Shown here: positions 11,037-23,400 of the stretch, in pieces
How the letters are laid out: each line of letters opens with the position of its first letter
Numbering within the stretch: the stretch's first letter is position 1
Assembly: GCA_019454045.1 (NCBI GenBank)
Contig: SKCR01018450.1
Location: forward strand, 108,700 to 172,699
DNA: 64,000 nucleotides
Direction: 5' to 3'
Source of the DNA: Zanthoxylum bungeanum
Taxonomy: Eukaryota > Streptophyta > Magnoliopsida > Sapindales > Rutaceae
Notes under the pieces: model-generated
Told to the model about the DNA's origin: nothing
What the model saw: the letters and a program-made list of their open reading frames with translations, nothing else
The model's database searches: none
Translations under genes and position numbers: made by a program

Positions 11037-12596
11037 TGTTGGGATATATGCCCTAAAGCTTCATGTAATGTAAACAGAATTATATTTTATGAAATAAAAA
11101 GATACATTATTCATTTATCATTGTGTTTGTTTAATATCACATATTGTAAATTATCTTGTTTACCCTATATTACTCATGTGCCTTTAGACTTAGTGTATGA
11201 GTGTCATACACAAGAGGATTTAAGTCTTAAGTTAGTAATCTAAAATAGTCCATAGAGAGCAAACAAAGTGGGTACTTTATTTGCGGTTTATCTATATATG
11301 TGGTTCATTCTATAATTATATGGCGACCTTGATCCAAGATCGTCCATATGGAGACATGAGAATGGAGGCACCTTATATGATGTGATCATATAGGACTGGA
11401 CCTAAATAGAAATGAGTTTCTTATAATAACCGTTAGATAAAGAAATTCATTTCAATCTACCAAATGGTCATATATGGATTGATTTGAATCCTGAGTGTAC
11501 TACGAACTCCTGCATGGGAGGCTTGATTTACAAAGGTGAGATTAGTGTAGTAATCCCAACCAATAGCTACGTACTTTGGGAACATGGTTTGGTGTGACGT
11601 TTTACATAGATAGGGAGTTTACTCCTTCTTGCGAGAAGTAGAGGAGTATCTTCCTTAAGGGTTGATTCGGTACTTGAACGATTAGAGCGCTCAAATCCAT
11701 TTGGTCCTCATGCTAGCTCGATATACTATAGTAGATAAAATATAATTGGATAGTCAAATTATATACTCACATATGTATATATTATTAATATGATTAATAA
11801 TATTATTTTTTGTCACACTTGAAACTATATATTAATTTTAATATATGGTTTTTATAATAAATGATTATGAGATAATTGTTTATTATAAGTTATTAAATTA
11901 TATATTATAATTTAATAAAGATATAATTTTTAAATTTCCAGCAATCGTTTTTGGAAACCCTTGGTTTGGTTTTGGGAGTTACACATTCCTTAAAAGGTAA
12001 TAACATATTTATTTTGTAACATCTTATTACATTAAGTAAGGATTTGATGTTATGAAACGTTTTCCAAAAGGAATTAGGGCAAGCCGAATTCTTGACATAT
12101 GGGGGGAAGGGTTTCCTTTATTTTGCAAATAAAAAAATCCATGGTAGTTAAAAAAAATAAGAGTTTCTTTTGCCTAAGCTATTTCATTCTAACCCTATCC
12201 ACCTCTCCTTGTTCTTGGAATTCTCTCAAGAGTTGAGAAAAGGAAAAGTAAGAACAAAAGAAAAAAAAATTTTGAATGACATTTAATCTCTAAAAAGTTT
12301 AGAGATTTATTTTTGAGTGTAACCCACTCTATTTTCTGTTGTAATGAGATATAGCAAGGAATGATATTCGGTGTCAAACAAAAACTCATCATCTTCTCCT
12401 TCTCAATACATCACACAGCAGTGAGAAATTTTCTGCTCACTGTCATATATCATCTTGTGTAACGGGGCTCGTTCAAATTATTTTTAATCCATAAATACTG
12501 GAGAATATTTATGGGTGTTTTAAGACTGTATTGGGGCTGTTTTTACCTGAAGGAATGGTGTTTTTCTACTCACTGCCGCATATCATCTTGCGTAAC
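11037..12596 (+). repeat. C 5' LTR, 3' end lost
   Basis: Matches 17796-19660 of the 3' LTR with indels, starting tgttgggatatatgccct. Near 12545 the match breaks, and a second, short LTR-like block (ctcactgccgcatatcatct, 12557-12576) follows before the sequence jumps into gag at about 12597. The primer site is therefore missing. Contains the conserved cttcttgcgagaag hairpin near 11626. Confidence 0.75.
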
Positions 12597-13028
12597 TCAA
12601 CGATGACTGCTAGGATGAAGGAAGGGAAATCAATCCGAGAGCACGTCTTAAGGATGTTGACATATCTCAATACTGTTGAAACTCATGGAGCACGTATTGA
12701 CGAGCGTAGCCAGGTGACTATGATCGTGGAAACTCTTTCGAAGAGTTTCCTGCAGTTTAAAAGCAATTATGTTATAAACAAGTCATCTTTTACTTTGACC
12801 CAACTGTTGAATGAGCACACCCATTACGAGTCCATGCTGGTGGATCCTCGTAAGCCTAGTGTTAAGGTAAATGTTGCCAAATTTTCTAAATCTTCAAAGA
12901 AAAAGAATAAATGCACTAAGAATGCTAAGGCTAAGCCTATGAAGAATAAGAACAAGAAAGGCTCCAAGAAAGCCAAACCCAAAGGAAAATATTTCCACTA
13001 CAATAAGGACTCGCATTGGAAAAATGGA
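12597..13028 (+). pseudogene. Copia gag (C), 5' truncated and interrupted
   Basis: The open frame gives about 145 residues of a Copia capsid protein: MKEGKSIREHVLRMLTYLNT, then DERSQVTMIVETLSKSFLQF and LTQLLNEHTHYESML, then a very lysine-rich stretch and the start of the zinc knuckle (CCHC box with its first Cys changed to His: FHYNKDSHWKN). The nested solo LTR at 13034 cuts it inside the knuckle, and the reading resumes after 14597. The N-terminal third of gag is missing. No working product is expected. Confidence 0.75.
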
Positions 13029-13033
13029 CTATT

Positions 13034-14597
13034 TGTTGGGATGTATGCCCTAGAGCTACATGTAATGTAAACGGTTTTAAATGTTTTGAAATAAAATGAT
13101 GCATTATTCATTTATCAAAGTGTTTGTTTAATTTTCGCATATTATAAATTATCTAGAATACCCAAGAATACTTATGTAGACATGGAGTTCACTCCTTCTT
13201 GCGAGAAGTAGATGGGTATCTTTCTTAAGGGTTGATTCGGTATTTGAACGGTTAAAGCGTTGAAGTCTTTCTATTACGAATAGAAATATTTAAATTCATA
13301 ATGGTTATGAATAAATCGTTCATTAGAGAATCAATGGTACTTAAGGTAAAAATAATTAGAGGGGTATAACGGACAATATGACTCGGATCTAATTACGAGA
13401 TACTCCTAAGGGTTAATCTATATGTAGTGACTATATCGATGGACACTGACTTGGTTCGGCGTAATATATCATATGCGGCAACGAGAGTGTAACTTCGGGT
13501 TTTTAGTGGAATAACCCGGAGTTAATAATTCGGAATATTTAATTAAGAACTTAATTAATATTTCGAGATTATTGGAGCTCGGAACTGTAGGTCTATTTGG
13601 TCACCGTGCTAGCTCGATATACTATAGCGGATTTAGTATAATTGGTAGTCCAATTATAAACTCACAAATATATAAATATCATTAATATTATTAATATGAT
13701 TAATAATATAATTTTGTCACACTTGAGACTATATATTAAAAGTTAATATATAGTTTTAATAATTATATGATAATTATTAAATGCATAAAATTAAATTATA
13801 TTTGATATAATTTAAATAAGGCCATTATTGGAATTTCAAGTTTTGGGTTTTGGAAACCCTTAATTACTTTTGGAAGTTATATTTTTCAAAAGGATTAATT
13901 GAATATTTAACTTTGTAACATTTTCTCATTATGGCAATTAAGATTGTTGTTACAAAATTTTTGGATTCCTTAAATGCTTGGCCGATTTTATGAGAGGGGA
14001 AATTGAAGGGTTTTGTTGATATTTGGAAATTAATAAACCTAAGTATAAAAGAAAATTTTATTTTATTTTGCCATACCCTAATTCATTCTAACCTTAGCCA
14101 CATTTCATCTTCTTCTTTATTCTCTCAAAAGTTGAGAAAAATAAAACTAAAGAAAAAGAAGAAAAACAATACAATACATAAGTGTGATTTAATCTCTAAA
14201 TAGTTTAGTGATTAATATTGTGAGTCTTGCTCACACAAGTTTCTGTTGGTAACGAGATATAGTTCAGACGACTTTATGGTGTCGAACAAATAATCATCTT
14301 CATCTTATACTTGTATGCACTCGGCAGTGACGCTTTATTTTGCTCAGCCGCCCATATACTTGGTGAAACGGAACTCGGTTTGGTTTCGTTTTAATCCATT
14401 TTTTTGGGGAACATTTTGTGGTGTTTTGGGGCTGTTCCGGGGATGTTTCGGGGCTGGAATTTTGTCTAAAACTGAAGCAAAATTTCAGTGGTGGTGGCAG
14501 TAACATTCGGCCACTCAGTGGGAATGGAAGAAAAATTGTTCAAGTCCGATCCAGGTGCCTAAGACTTTTCCACTGCGCAAGGAAAGCATTTCCTACA
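13034..14597 (+). mobile_element. Solo LTR, family 2, nested in C gag
   Basis: Starts tgttgggatg and ends tttcctaca, with target copies CTATT (13029-13033) and CTATC (14598-14602). It is the same LTR family as C and E but shorter: about 0.5 kb corresponding to the early part of the C LTR is absent. A solo LTR is the product of recombination between two LTRs of a full element. It splits the C zinc knuckle exactly. Confidence 0.85.
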
Positions 14598-17500
14598 CTA
14601 TCTTAAATACCTTGCTGAGCTGAAAGAGAAGAAGGCTATAGGTAAATACAATTTACTTGTTATCAAATCTCTATTAGTAGATGATGATAAGTCTTTATGG
14701 ATTGTTGATTCTGGAGCCACTAACCATGTTTGTTCTTCATTACAGCTGTTTGATTCATGGAGGGACCTTGCTAAAGGTGACTACACCATGACGGTCGGGA
14801 CAGGGGATGCTGTTTCAGCAAGAGTAGTGGCAGTTTCTAGTCTATGTTTTTTAAATTATAGTTATTTAAATTTGGACAATGTGTTATTCATTCCTGGTTT
14901 TCACAGGAATTTGATTTATGTTTCCAAACTTTAGGATGATGGTTTTTCGATTTCTTTCAATAGTAATTTGGTTATTGTTAGTAAAAATGGATTAATCATA
15001 TGCACAGGAAACTCAGAAAATAATTTATATGTGTTAAGACCGTTAACACATAGGTCACTGCTCAACACTGAAATATTTAAGGTTGAAAAACCTAAAACAA
15101 AACGGAAAAAGATTTCTCACGATAACACATATCGGTGGCATCTTAGATTTGGTTATATTAGCCTTGACCGGATAGATAGGTTGATAAAGAATGGGGTTTT
15201 AAACAAGTTAAAGCTTGGAACTTTACTAGTCTATGAATCTTGTCTAGAATGAAAGATGATCAAAAGACCTTTTTACTGGAAAATGTATAATAGCCAATCA
15301 ACCACTTGGGCTTATACATTGGGACGATTACAGACCGATGAATGTAAGAGCCCGAGGTGGTTATGAATACTTGATCACATTTATTGACGATTATTCTAGA
15401 TATGGGTATGTTTACCTAATGTAGCACCAGATACTTTTGAAAAGTTCAAAGAGTATCGTACTGAGGTTGAGAACCAATTAGGTAAGACGATCAAAAATCT
15501 ATGATCAGATCATTGAGAGGAATACCTTGGCAAATATTTCGATGAATTCTTAAATGAGAATGGGATAGTATCCCAGCTTACAGCACCTGGAATACCACAG
15601 TAAAATGGTGTTGCAGAAAGGAGAAATCGGACAATACTATACATGATAAGATCTATGTTTAGTTATAGTTCACTATCTAGTTCGTTCTGGGGGTATGCAT
15701 TGCAAACTGCAATGTATATCTTAAATGTACTTCCATCTAAGTATGTTCCTAAGACTCCTTTAGAGTTGTGGAATGGTCGTAAAGTTAGTTTATGATATTT
15801 TTGCATATGGAGGTGTTCAACATATGTGCTGAAAAATAAGACTACTAAGTTGGAGCCACGTTCACAGGTGTGCCTATTTGTAGGCCATCCTAAGGAGACT
15901 AGGGGTGGGTTCTTTTAAAGTCCTGAAGATAACAAAGTGTTTGTGTCGATAAGCATTACATTTCTAGAGGAGGACTATATGAGGGAGTTCAAACCTCGAA
16001 GTAAGTTGTTACTTGAGGAGTTACTTGCTAGTTTGACCAGCGCACCATCATCAACAACAGTTGATAAACACATGGCACCTTAGACATCTGAATGTCAGAT
16101 GCAAGTTTTTCAGAATGATTTGCCACCCAGACGTAGTGGGAGGGTTGTACGATAACCCGATCGCTATCTAGGAGTTGGAGAGGCACAAGTTGTCACTTCC
16201 AGTGATGGTGTAGATGACCTATCGTAATGCAATGGATGATTCTGATAAAGAGGAATGGCTCAAAGCCATGAACCTCGAGATGGAGTCTATGTACTCCAAC
16301 TCAATCTGGGAGCTTGTAAACCAACCTGATGGGGTAAAATCCATAGGTTGCAAGTGGATCTACAAAAGAAAGGGGGAGGAGATAGAAAGGTATAGACCTT
16401 CAAGGCTATGCTAGTGGCCAAGGGTTATACCCAGAAAGAGAGAGTTGACTATGAGGAAACTTTCTCGCCAGTAGCCATGCTCAAATCCATCTGTACTCTT
16501 CTATCCATTACCTCATATTATGACTATGAGATTGGCAAATGGTCATCAAGACTGTATTCTTGAATTACAATCTTGATGAGTGTATCTATATGGTATAATT
16601 AGAGGGCTTTATAGTCCAAGGTCAAAAGTAAAAGGTTTGCAAGCTGCAAAGGTCCATTTATGGACTCAAGCAAGCATCTCGATCTTGGAACATAAGATTT
16701 GATACCACGATCAAGTCTTATGATTTTGCGCATAATGTTGATGAGCTTTGTGTATACAAAAGCGTCATTGACGAGAAGGTGGTTTTTCTTGTTTTATACG
16801 TCGATGATATTTTACTCATTAGGAATGATGTAAAGATATTATCGGATGTGAAAATTTGGATAAATAACCAATTCCAAATGAAAGATTTGGGAGAGGCCAG
16901 TTATGTCCTTGGATCCAGATTCTACGGGATCGCAAGAAATGATTGTTAGCTATATCTTAGGTATCCTATATCGATAAGATCCTTGTGTGATTTGGGATGC
17001 AGAATTCAAAGAAAGGCAATTTGCCTTATCGACATGGAATTCATTTGTCGAATGTACAGTCTCCTAAGACACCTCAATGAGTTGAGGAAATGAGACATAT
17101 CTCATATGCCTTAGCAGTTGGTAGTCTCATGTATGTTATGCTATGCACGAGACCTGATATCTGCTTTACAGTGGGAGTAGACAATAGGTTTCAGTCTAAC
17201 CCAGGTTAGATCATTGGGTGGCTGTAAAACATATTCTCAAGTATCTTAAGAGAATAAGAAATTATATGCTTGTATATTCTGGTGAGGATATGATCCTCAG
17301 GGGATATACGGACTCTGATTTTCAGACATATATTGATTTTAGGAAATCAACATCAGGATCAATGTTTACCCTAGGTGGTGGGGCCATTCTATGAAGGAGC
17401 ATAAAGCAATCTTGTATTGTTGACTCCACTATAAAGACTGAGTATGTAGCAGCTTGCGAAACAGCTAAGGAAGCAGTCTAGCTCCGGAAGTTCTTTGCAG

Positions 17501-17780
17501 ATCTAGAAGTTGTTCCAGATATGGATAAACTACTCACACTTTATTGAATTAATAGTTTTATAGTGGAGAACTCCAAAGAACCAAGAAGTCATAAAAGGGG
17601 AAAGCATATATAAAGAAAATATCATCTCATCAGAGAGATAGTGCGGAGATGAGATGTTACTGTCATGAAGATTGTATCCGCAGAGAACCTGGCTGATCCG
17701 TTTACAAAGACCTTGTTGGCTAAAAATTTTGAAGGTCACCTAGATGGTCTAGGGTTACGTGAAATGTCTCATTTACTCTT
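14598..17780 (+). pseudogene. Copia pol (C): protease, integrase, RT, RNase H, broken
   Basis: Domains are recognisable in Copia order. Protease: LWIVDSGATNH near 14700. GAG-pre-integrase: YRWHLRFGYISLDRIDRLIK near 15130. Integrase core: GGYEYLITFIDDYSRYGYVY near 15355, then NGVAERRNRTI near 15605. Reverse transcriptase: NAMDDSDKEEWLKAMNLEME near 16225 and LYVDDILLIRND near 16795. RNase H: the EYVAACETAKEA block near 17445. Many in-frame stops and several frameshifts break it, e.g. stops near 14932, 15250, 15602 and 15796. The frame ends just before the polypurine tract (gtaagtgggatat, 17783-17795). This is an old, dead copy. Confidence 0.82.
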
Positions 17781-17795
17781 GTGTAAGTGGGATAT

Positions 17796-19876
17796 TATTG
17801 GGATATATGCCCTATAAGTTCATATAATGTAAACGGAATTATATTTTATGAAATAAAAAGATGCATTATTCATTTATCAAAGTGTTTGTTTAATATCGCA
17901 TATTGTAAATTATCTTGTTTACCCTAGATTACTCATGTGCCTTCAGACTTAGTGTATGAGTGTCATACACAAGAGGATTTAAGTCTGAACTTAGTAATTT
18001 AAAATAGTCCATAGAGAGCAAACAAAGCAGATACTTTGTTTGCAGTTTATCTATAGCTACGGTCCATTTTATAATTATATGGCGACCATGATCCGAGATC
18101 GTCCATGTAGAGACATGAGAATGGAGGCACCTTATATGATGTGATCATATAGGTGTGGACTCAAATAGAAATGAGTTTCTTATAATATTCGTTAAATAAA
18201 GAAATTCATTTCAATCTACCAGATGCTCATATATAGTTGATCTGAATCATGAGTGTACTACGAACTCCTACATGGCAGGCTATATCGTTTGATTTACAAA
18301 TGTGAGGTTGATGTAGTAATCCCGACCAATAGCTACGTACTTTAGGGAAATAGTTTGGTGTGTAGCTGGGGACGTTTTACATAGATATAAAGTTCACTCA
18401 TTCTTGCGAGAAGTAGATGAGTATCTTTCTTTATGGTTGATTTGGTACTTGAATGATTAGAGCGCTCAAGTATTTCTATTATGAATAGAAATATTAACAT
18501 TCATTATGGTTATGAATAAATCATTCATTAGAGAATCAATGGTACTTAAGGTAAAAATAATTAGAGGGGTATAACAGATATTATGACCCAGCTCTAATTA
18601 TGAGATACTCGTGAAGGGCCAATCCGTATGTATTGACTACATTGATGGACACCGATGTGGTTCGGATTATATTATCTATTTGCGGCAATGAGATTGCAGC
18701 TTCGGGTTTTTAGTGGAATAACTTGAAGTTATAATTCAGAATATTTAATTAAGAGTTTAATAAATATTCTAAGATTATTGGAGCTTGAAACCGTGGGTCT
18801 ATTTGGTCCCCGTGCTAGCTCGATGTACTATAACATATTAAATATAATTGGATAGTCCAATTATATACTCACATATGTATTTAGTATTAATATGATTAAT
18901 AATTTTGCTTTTTGTCACACTTGAAACTATATATTAATTTTAATATATGGTTTTTGTAATAAATGATTATGAGATAATTGTTTAATATAATTATTAAATT
19001 ATATATTATAATTTAATAAAAATATAACTTTTGAATTTCCAAAAATAGTTTTTGGAAACCTTTGGTTTGATTTTGGGAGTTACATCTTTCTTAAAAGGTA
19101 ATAACACATTTATTTTGTAACATCTTTTTAAACTAGGTAAGGATTTAATGTTACAAAATTTTTCCAAAAGGAATTTGGACTGGCCGAATTTTTGACATAG
19201 GAAGGGGAATAGTTTGTTTTATTTTGGAAATAAAAAACCCTACGTATATAAAGAAAATAAGATTTTCTTTTGCCTAAGCTATCTCATTCTACCCTTAGTC
19301 ACCCTCTCCTTGTTCTTAGAATTCTCTCAAGAGTTGAGAAAATGAAAAGTAAGAGAAAAAAACAAAAAGCAAAACTTGTGTGACATTTAATCTCTAACGA
19401 GTTTAGAGATTTCTTTGTGAGTGTAGCACACTCTATTTTCTGTTGGTAATGAGATATAGCACAGAAGGCTATTTGGTGTCGAACAAAAACTCATCATCTT
19501 CTCCTTCTCAATATATCACATGGCAATGGGCAATTTTCTGCTCACTACCACATATCAGCTTGTGTAATGGGACTCGGTTCAAATTATTTTTTAATCAAGA
19601 AATATTGGGGAATATTTAGGGGTGATTTAAGACTGTATTGGGGTTGTTTTTAACTAGAAAATCAGACATGAAACACAATGGCATTTCACGTATAAATGGA
19701 CTGATTTGAGTAGTGAGTTGGGCGCAATTACAGGTCCAAAACAGTCCAGATCTGATATGCTATTCCAGGTCTATTTCGGGGCTGAAATTTTGTTCAAAAT
19801 AGAAGCAAACTTTCAGTGAAATAGTTGGTAACATTCGGCCAGAAGAATGGAAGGGTAGAAAAAAATTTCGAGTCCC
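17796..19876 (+). repeat. C 3' LTR, main part (continues 32770-32824)
   Basis: Begins tattgggatatatgcc after a polypurine tract; the expected TGTTGGG start has one change. It runs until element B interrupts it after cgagtccc at 19876. The last 55 bp of the LTR follow B at 32770-32824, where gtgcctaacgtgtttc matches the gtgcctaaggcgtttcc end of LTR E. Total length about 2,136 bp. Confidence 0.85.
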
Positions 19877-20460
19877 TGTTGGACAATTATGACCCATAGC
19901 GTCACTATTTGTAAAAGACATTGTGTTTTTGTACAAATTAATTATGTAGCCAAGGAAATTGCCATTTATCATTTCATAATTAGATTACTTAAATGTGTGA
20001 ATGATGAAAGTCCTTATGATTAGTTCTGGATTGAGATGATATGAGACAGTATCAATCCACGACGGTTTAATCATTAAATATCCATAGTCGTAGTATTATC
20101 GAGACTGGACATCGATAATGCGGAATAGACTAGTATCGCACTTGTGCGTGTTATGGAAGTGTAACAGCATAGTTCTCATATATTTAAGTATTGGATACTT
20201 ATGCAAGTGTGGTAGGAGGTTGTGTTTAACGATGGTACGGAAACAGCTTCGCTCTGGATAGACCCCTTGGAATCCTATTGGTAGTATGACTATGTGTCTA
20301 TGGGAGTCCACATCAGGGTATGTGTATATAACCTGAGACTTGCATCGCTAGTACTTGCGACAATCAATACGCTTTGGTTTTGGTCGTTCAGGACTTTGAC
20401 AGGTTCTGTGTACGCCTCTTCTGGTTTATTGAGAATCGTAGTGTATTGGGTGTGATGTCA

Positions 20461-23400
20461 AGACGGAAGTATCACTTCAGTCATATGGAGATGATGGTCA
20501 CGTAGGGATACATAACTGGTTCTCTAAAGGGTTGCAACCATCGGGATAATATAACTAGGTCATGATTATCCGATAATAAAGAGACTAGTTGCTAGTGATC
20601 CGATATATGCTTGTAGGGGGCAGACACTATTCCAGCCCCAGGCCTTGCATATGACATCCGATACTGGATCGATATACGTAATACTACGTATACTACGCCT
20701 GACATAGATTATATATTCCATTAAGAATATTTCTGGAGAATTGGGTAGGCATGGCGCTTTGCTAGAAGCCAACCTTTTCTCGTAAATCGGTAAGAATGTA
20801 GTACAAGGTACGTACGTGTTTGGATAGTCCGACGACCGGGTTTACTGCCAACATATCCATGGATCTCTTGGGTCACTTCTCGAAGATTCACCGATGACGT
20901 ATGATTCGAACTTTATTAATCTGGGTTTAATAGCGGAGAGACTTTATCTGGGATAAAGTACTATTTGAAGAGAGAGAACGATTAATTTGGAATTAATCGA
21001 TAAAATAATATATTTGATATGTTATACGAAATTAGATTTCGACGCGGAATTAAAATTAGATTTTAATTCGGGCTAACGAATTGATTTATAATTAATTCGC
21101 AAGCGATGTGAATAGTAATTTTGCTAGGCATGATTATTTAATTAAATTTGATTTAATTACGACGAAACGGAAAATTCGTTAATTCGGAATTAACGAAACT
21201 GAGCCCGAAATGTGTTTGCGAGGCCACTTCGATTTCGAATCAAGTGCGGCCCACAAGTCATATCGCGAGTCACATCACTTGTCACTTTAGTGATAGATGT
21301 CAAGTCACCTTTTTGGTATGCATGGCAACGGGCCGGGCTCGGGCCGGGCTCATCAAAGCCCGGCCCGGGCCCGTGCAGTCATCGGGCCGGGCCGGGCCCG
21401 GGCCTAATTTTTTTATTATAAATAAAAAAATTATTATATAAATATATATATTTTAAGTCCGGATCCGATTTTTTTATTATAAAAAATTATAAATATAAAA
21501 AATTTATTATAAAAATATATATATTTTTAAATTAAAATATTTATTTATATTATTTTAAGTCCGGATTCGATTTTTTTATTACAAAAAATTATAAATATAA
21601 AAAATTTATTATAAAAATTTATATATTTTATAAATTAAAATATTTATTTATATTTTAAGCCCGGGCCGGGCCGGGCCCGGGCTTTTTACGTGAAGCCCGG
21701 CCCGGGCCCGTGTTACCCCGGGCCGGGCCAAAGCCCGCCCGGGCCGGGCCGGGCTTGCCGGGCCGGGCCGGGCTTCGGGCTTTTCTGCCATGCATACTTT
21801 TTGGTGAGTGACATGCAGTCACTATTCATGATAGAAGTTGGTGTGGGCATTTAATGGATTTTTGGAGCCAAAAGTTTTGGTTGACTTTTTGAAAGATATA
21901 CCAAATATTTTGGTAAAGGATTTTCATTATTGTTTTAAGAAAAGAAAAAAAAACACAAAACAAAAAAAAAACTCTCTCTCTCATTTTGGTCTATTGCCGT
22001 GAGCCTTGGAGGAAGGAAGAAGAATAGTTTTCTTCCAATCTTGCTAGCACAAACAAAGGATCAATACAAGGTGATAGGGAAACCGAACTTAGAGCTTGGA
22101 ATCCCTTGGAAGCTTGGAGCTTGTACATCTTCATCCACAAGACGGAAGTATCACTTCAGTCATATGGAGATGATGGTCACGTAGGGATACATAACTGGTT
22201 CTCTAAAGGGTTGCAACCATCGGGATAATATGACTAGGTCATGATTATCCGATAATAAAGAGACTTGTTGCTAGTGATCCGATATATGCTTTGTAGGGGG
22301 CAGACACTATTCCAGCCCCAGGCCTTGCATATGACATCCGATACCTGGATCGATATACGTAATACTACGTATACTACGCCTGACATATAGATTATTCCAT
22401 TAAGAATATTTCTGGAGAATTGGGTAGGCATGGCGCTTTGCTAGAAGCCAACCTTTTCTCGTAAATCGGTAAGAATGTAGTACAAGGTACGTACGTGTTT
22501 GGATAGTCCGACGACCGGATTTACTGCCAACATATCCATGGATCTCTTGGGTCACTTCTCGAAGATTCACCGATGACGTATGATTCGAACTTTATTAATC
22601 TGGGTTTAATAGCGGAGAGACTTTATCTGGGATAAAGTACTATTTGAAGAGAGAGAGAGAGAACGATTAATTTGGAATTAACCGATAAAATAATATATTT
22701 GATATGTTATACGAAATTAGATTTCGACGCGGAATTAAAATTAGATTTTAATTCGGGCTAACGAATTGATTTATAATTAATTCGCAAGCGATGTGAATAG
22801 TAATTTTGCTAGGCATGATTATTTAATTAAATTTGATTTAATTACGACGCAACGGAAAATTCGTTAATTCGGAATTAACGAAACTGAGCCCGAAATGTGT
22901 TTGCGAGGCCACTTCGATTTCGAATCAAGTGCGGCCACAAGTCATATCGCGAGTCACATCACTTGTCACTTTAGTGATAGATGTCAAGTCACCTTTTTGG
23001 TGAGTGACATGCAGTCACTATTCATGATAGAAGTTGGTGTGTGGGCATTTAATGGATTTTTGGAGCCAAAAGTTTTGGTTGACTTTTTGAAAGATATACC
23101 AAATATTTTGGTAAAGGATTTTCATTATTGTTTTAAGAAAAGAAAAAAAAAACACAAAACAAAAAAAAAAACTCTCTCTCTCATTTTGGTCTATTGCCGT
23201 GAGCCTTGGAGGAAGGAAGAAGAATAGTTTTTCTTCCAATCTTGCTAGCACAAACAAAGGATCAATACAAGGTGATAGGGAAACCGAACTTAGAGCTTGG
23301 AATCCCTTGGAAGCTTGGAGCTTGTACATCTTCATCCACAAGACGGAAGTATCACTTCAGTCATATGGAGATGATGGTCACGTAGGGATACATAACTGGT

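Noticed and set aside
21309..21805. Mutator-type assignment of the GC-rich insertion
   Set aside because: An apparent 9-bp duplication arises only if the outer T of each TIR is left out. The 8-bp duplication with perfect 11-bp TIRs starting TA fits hAT better.
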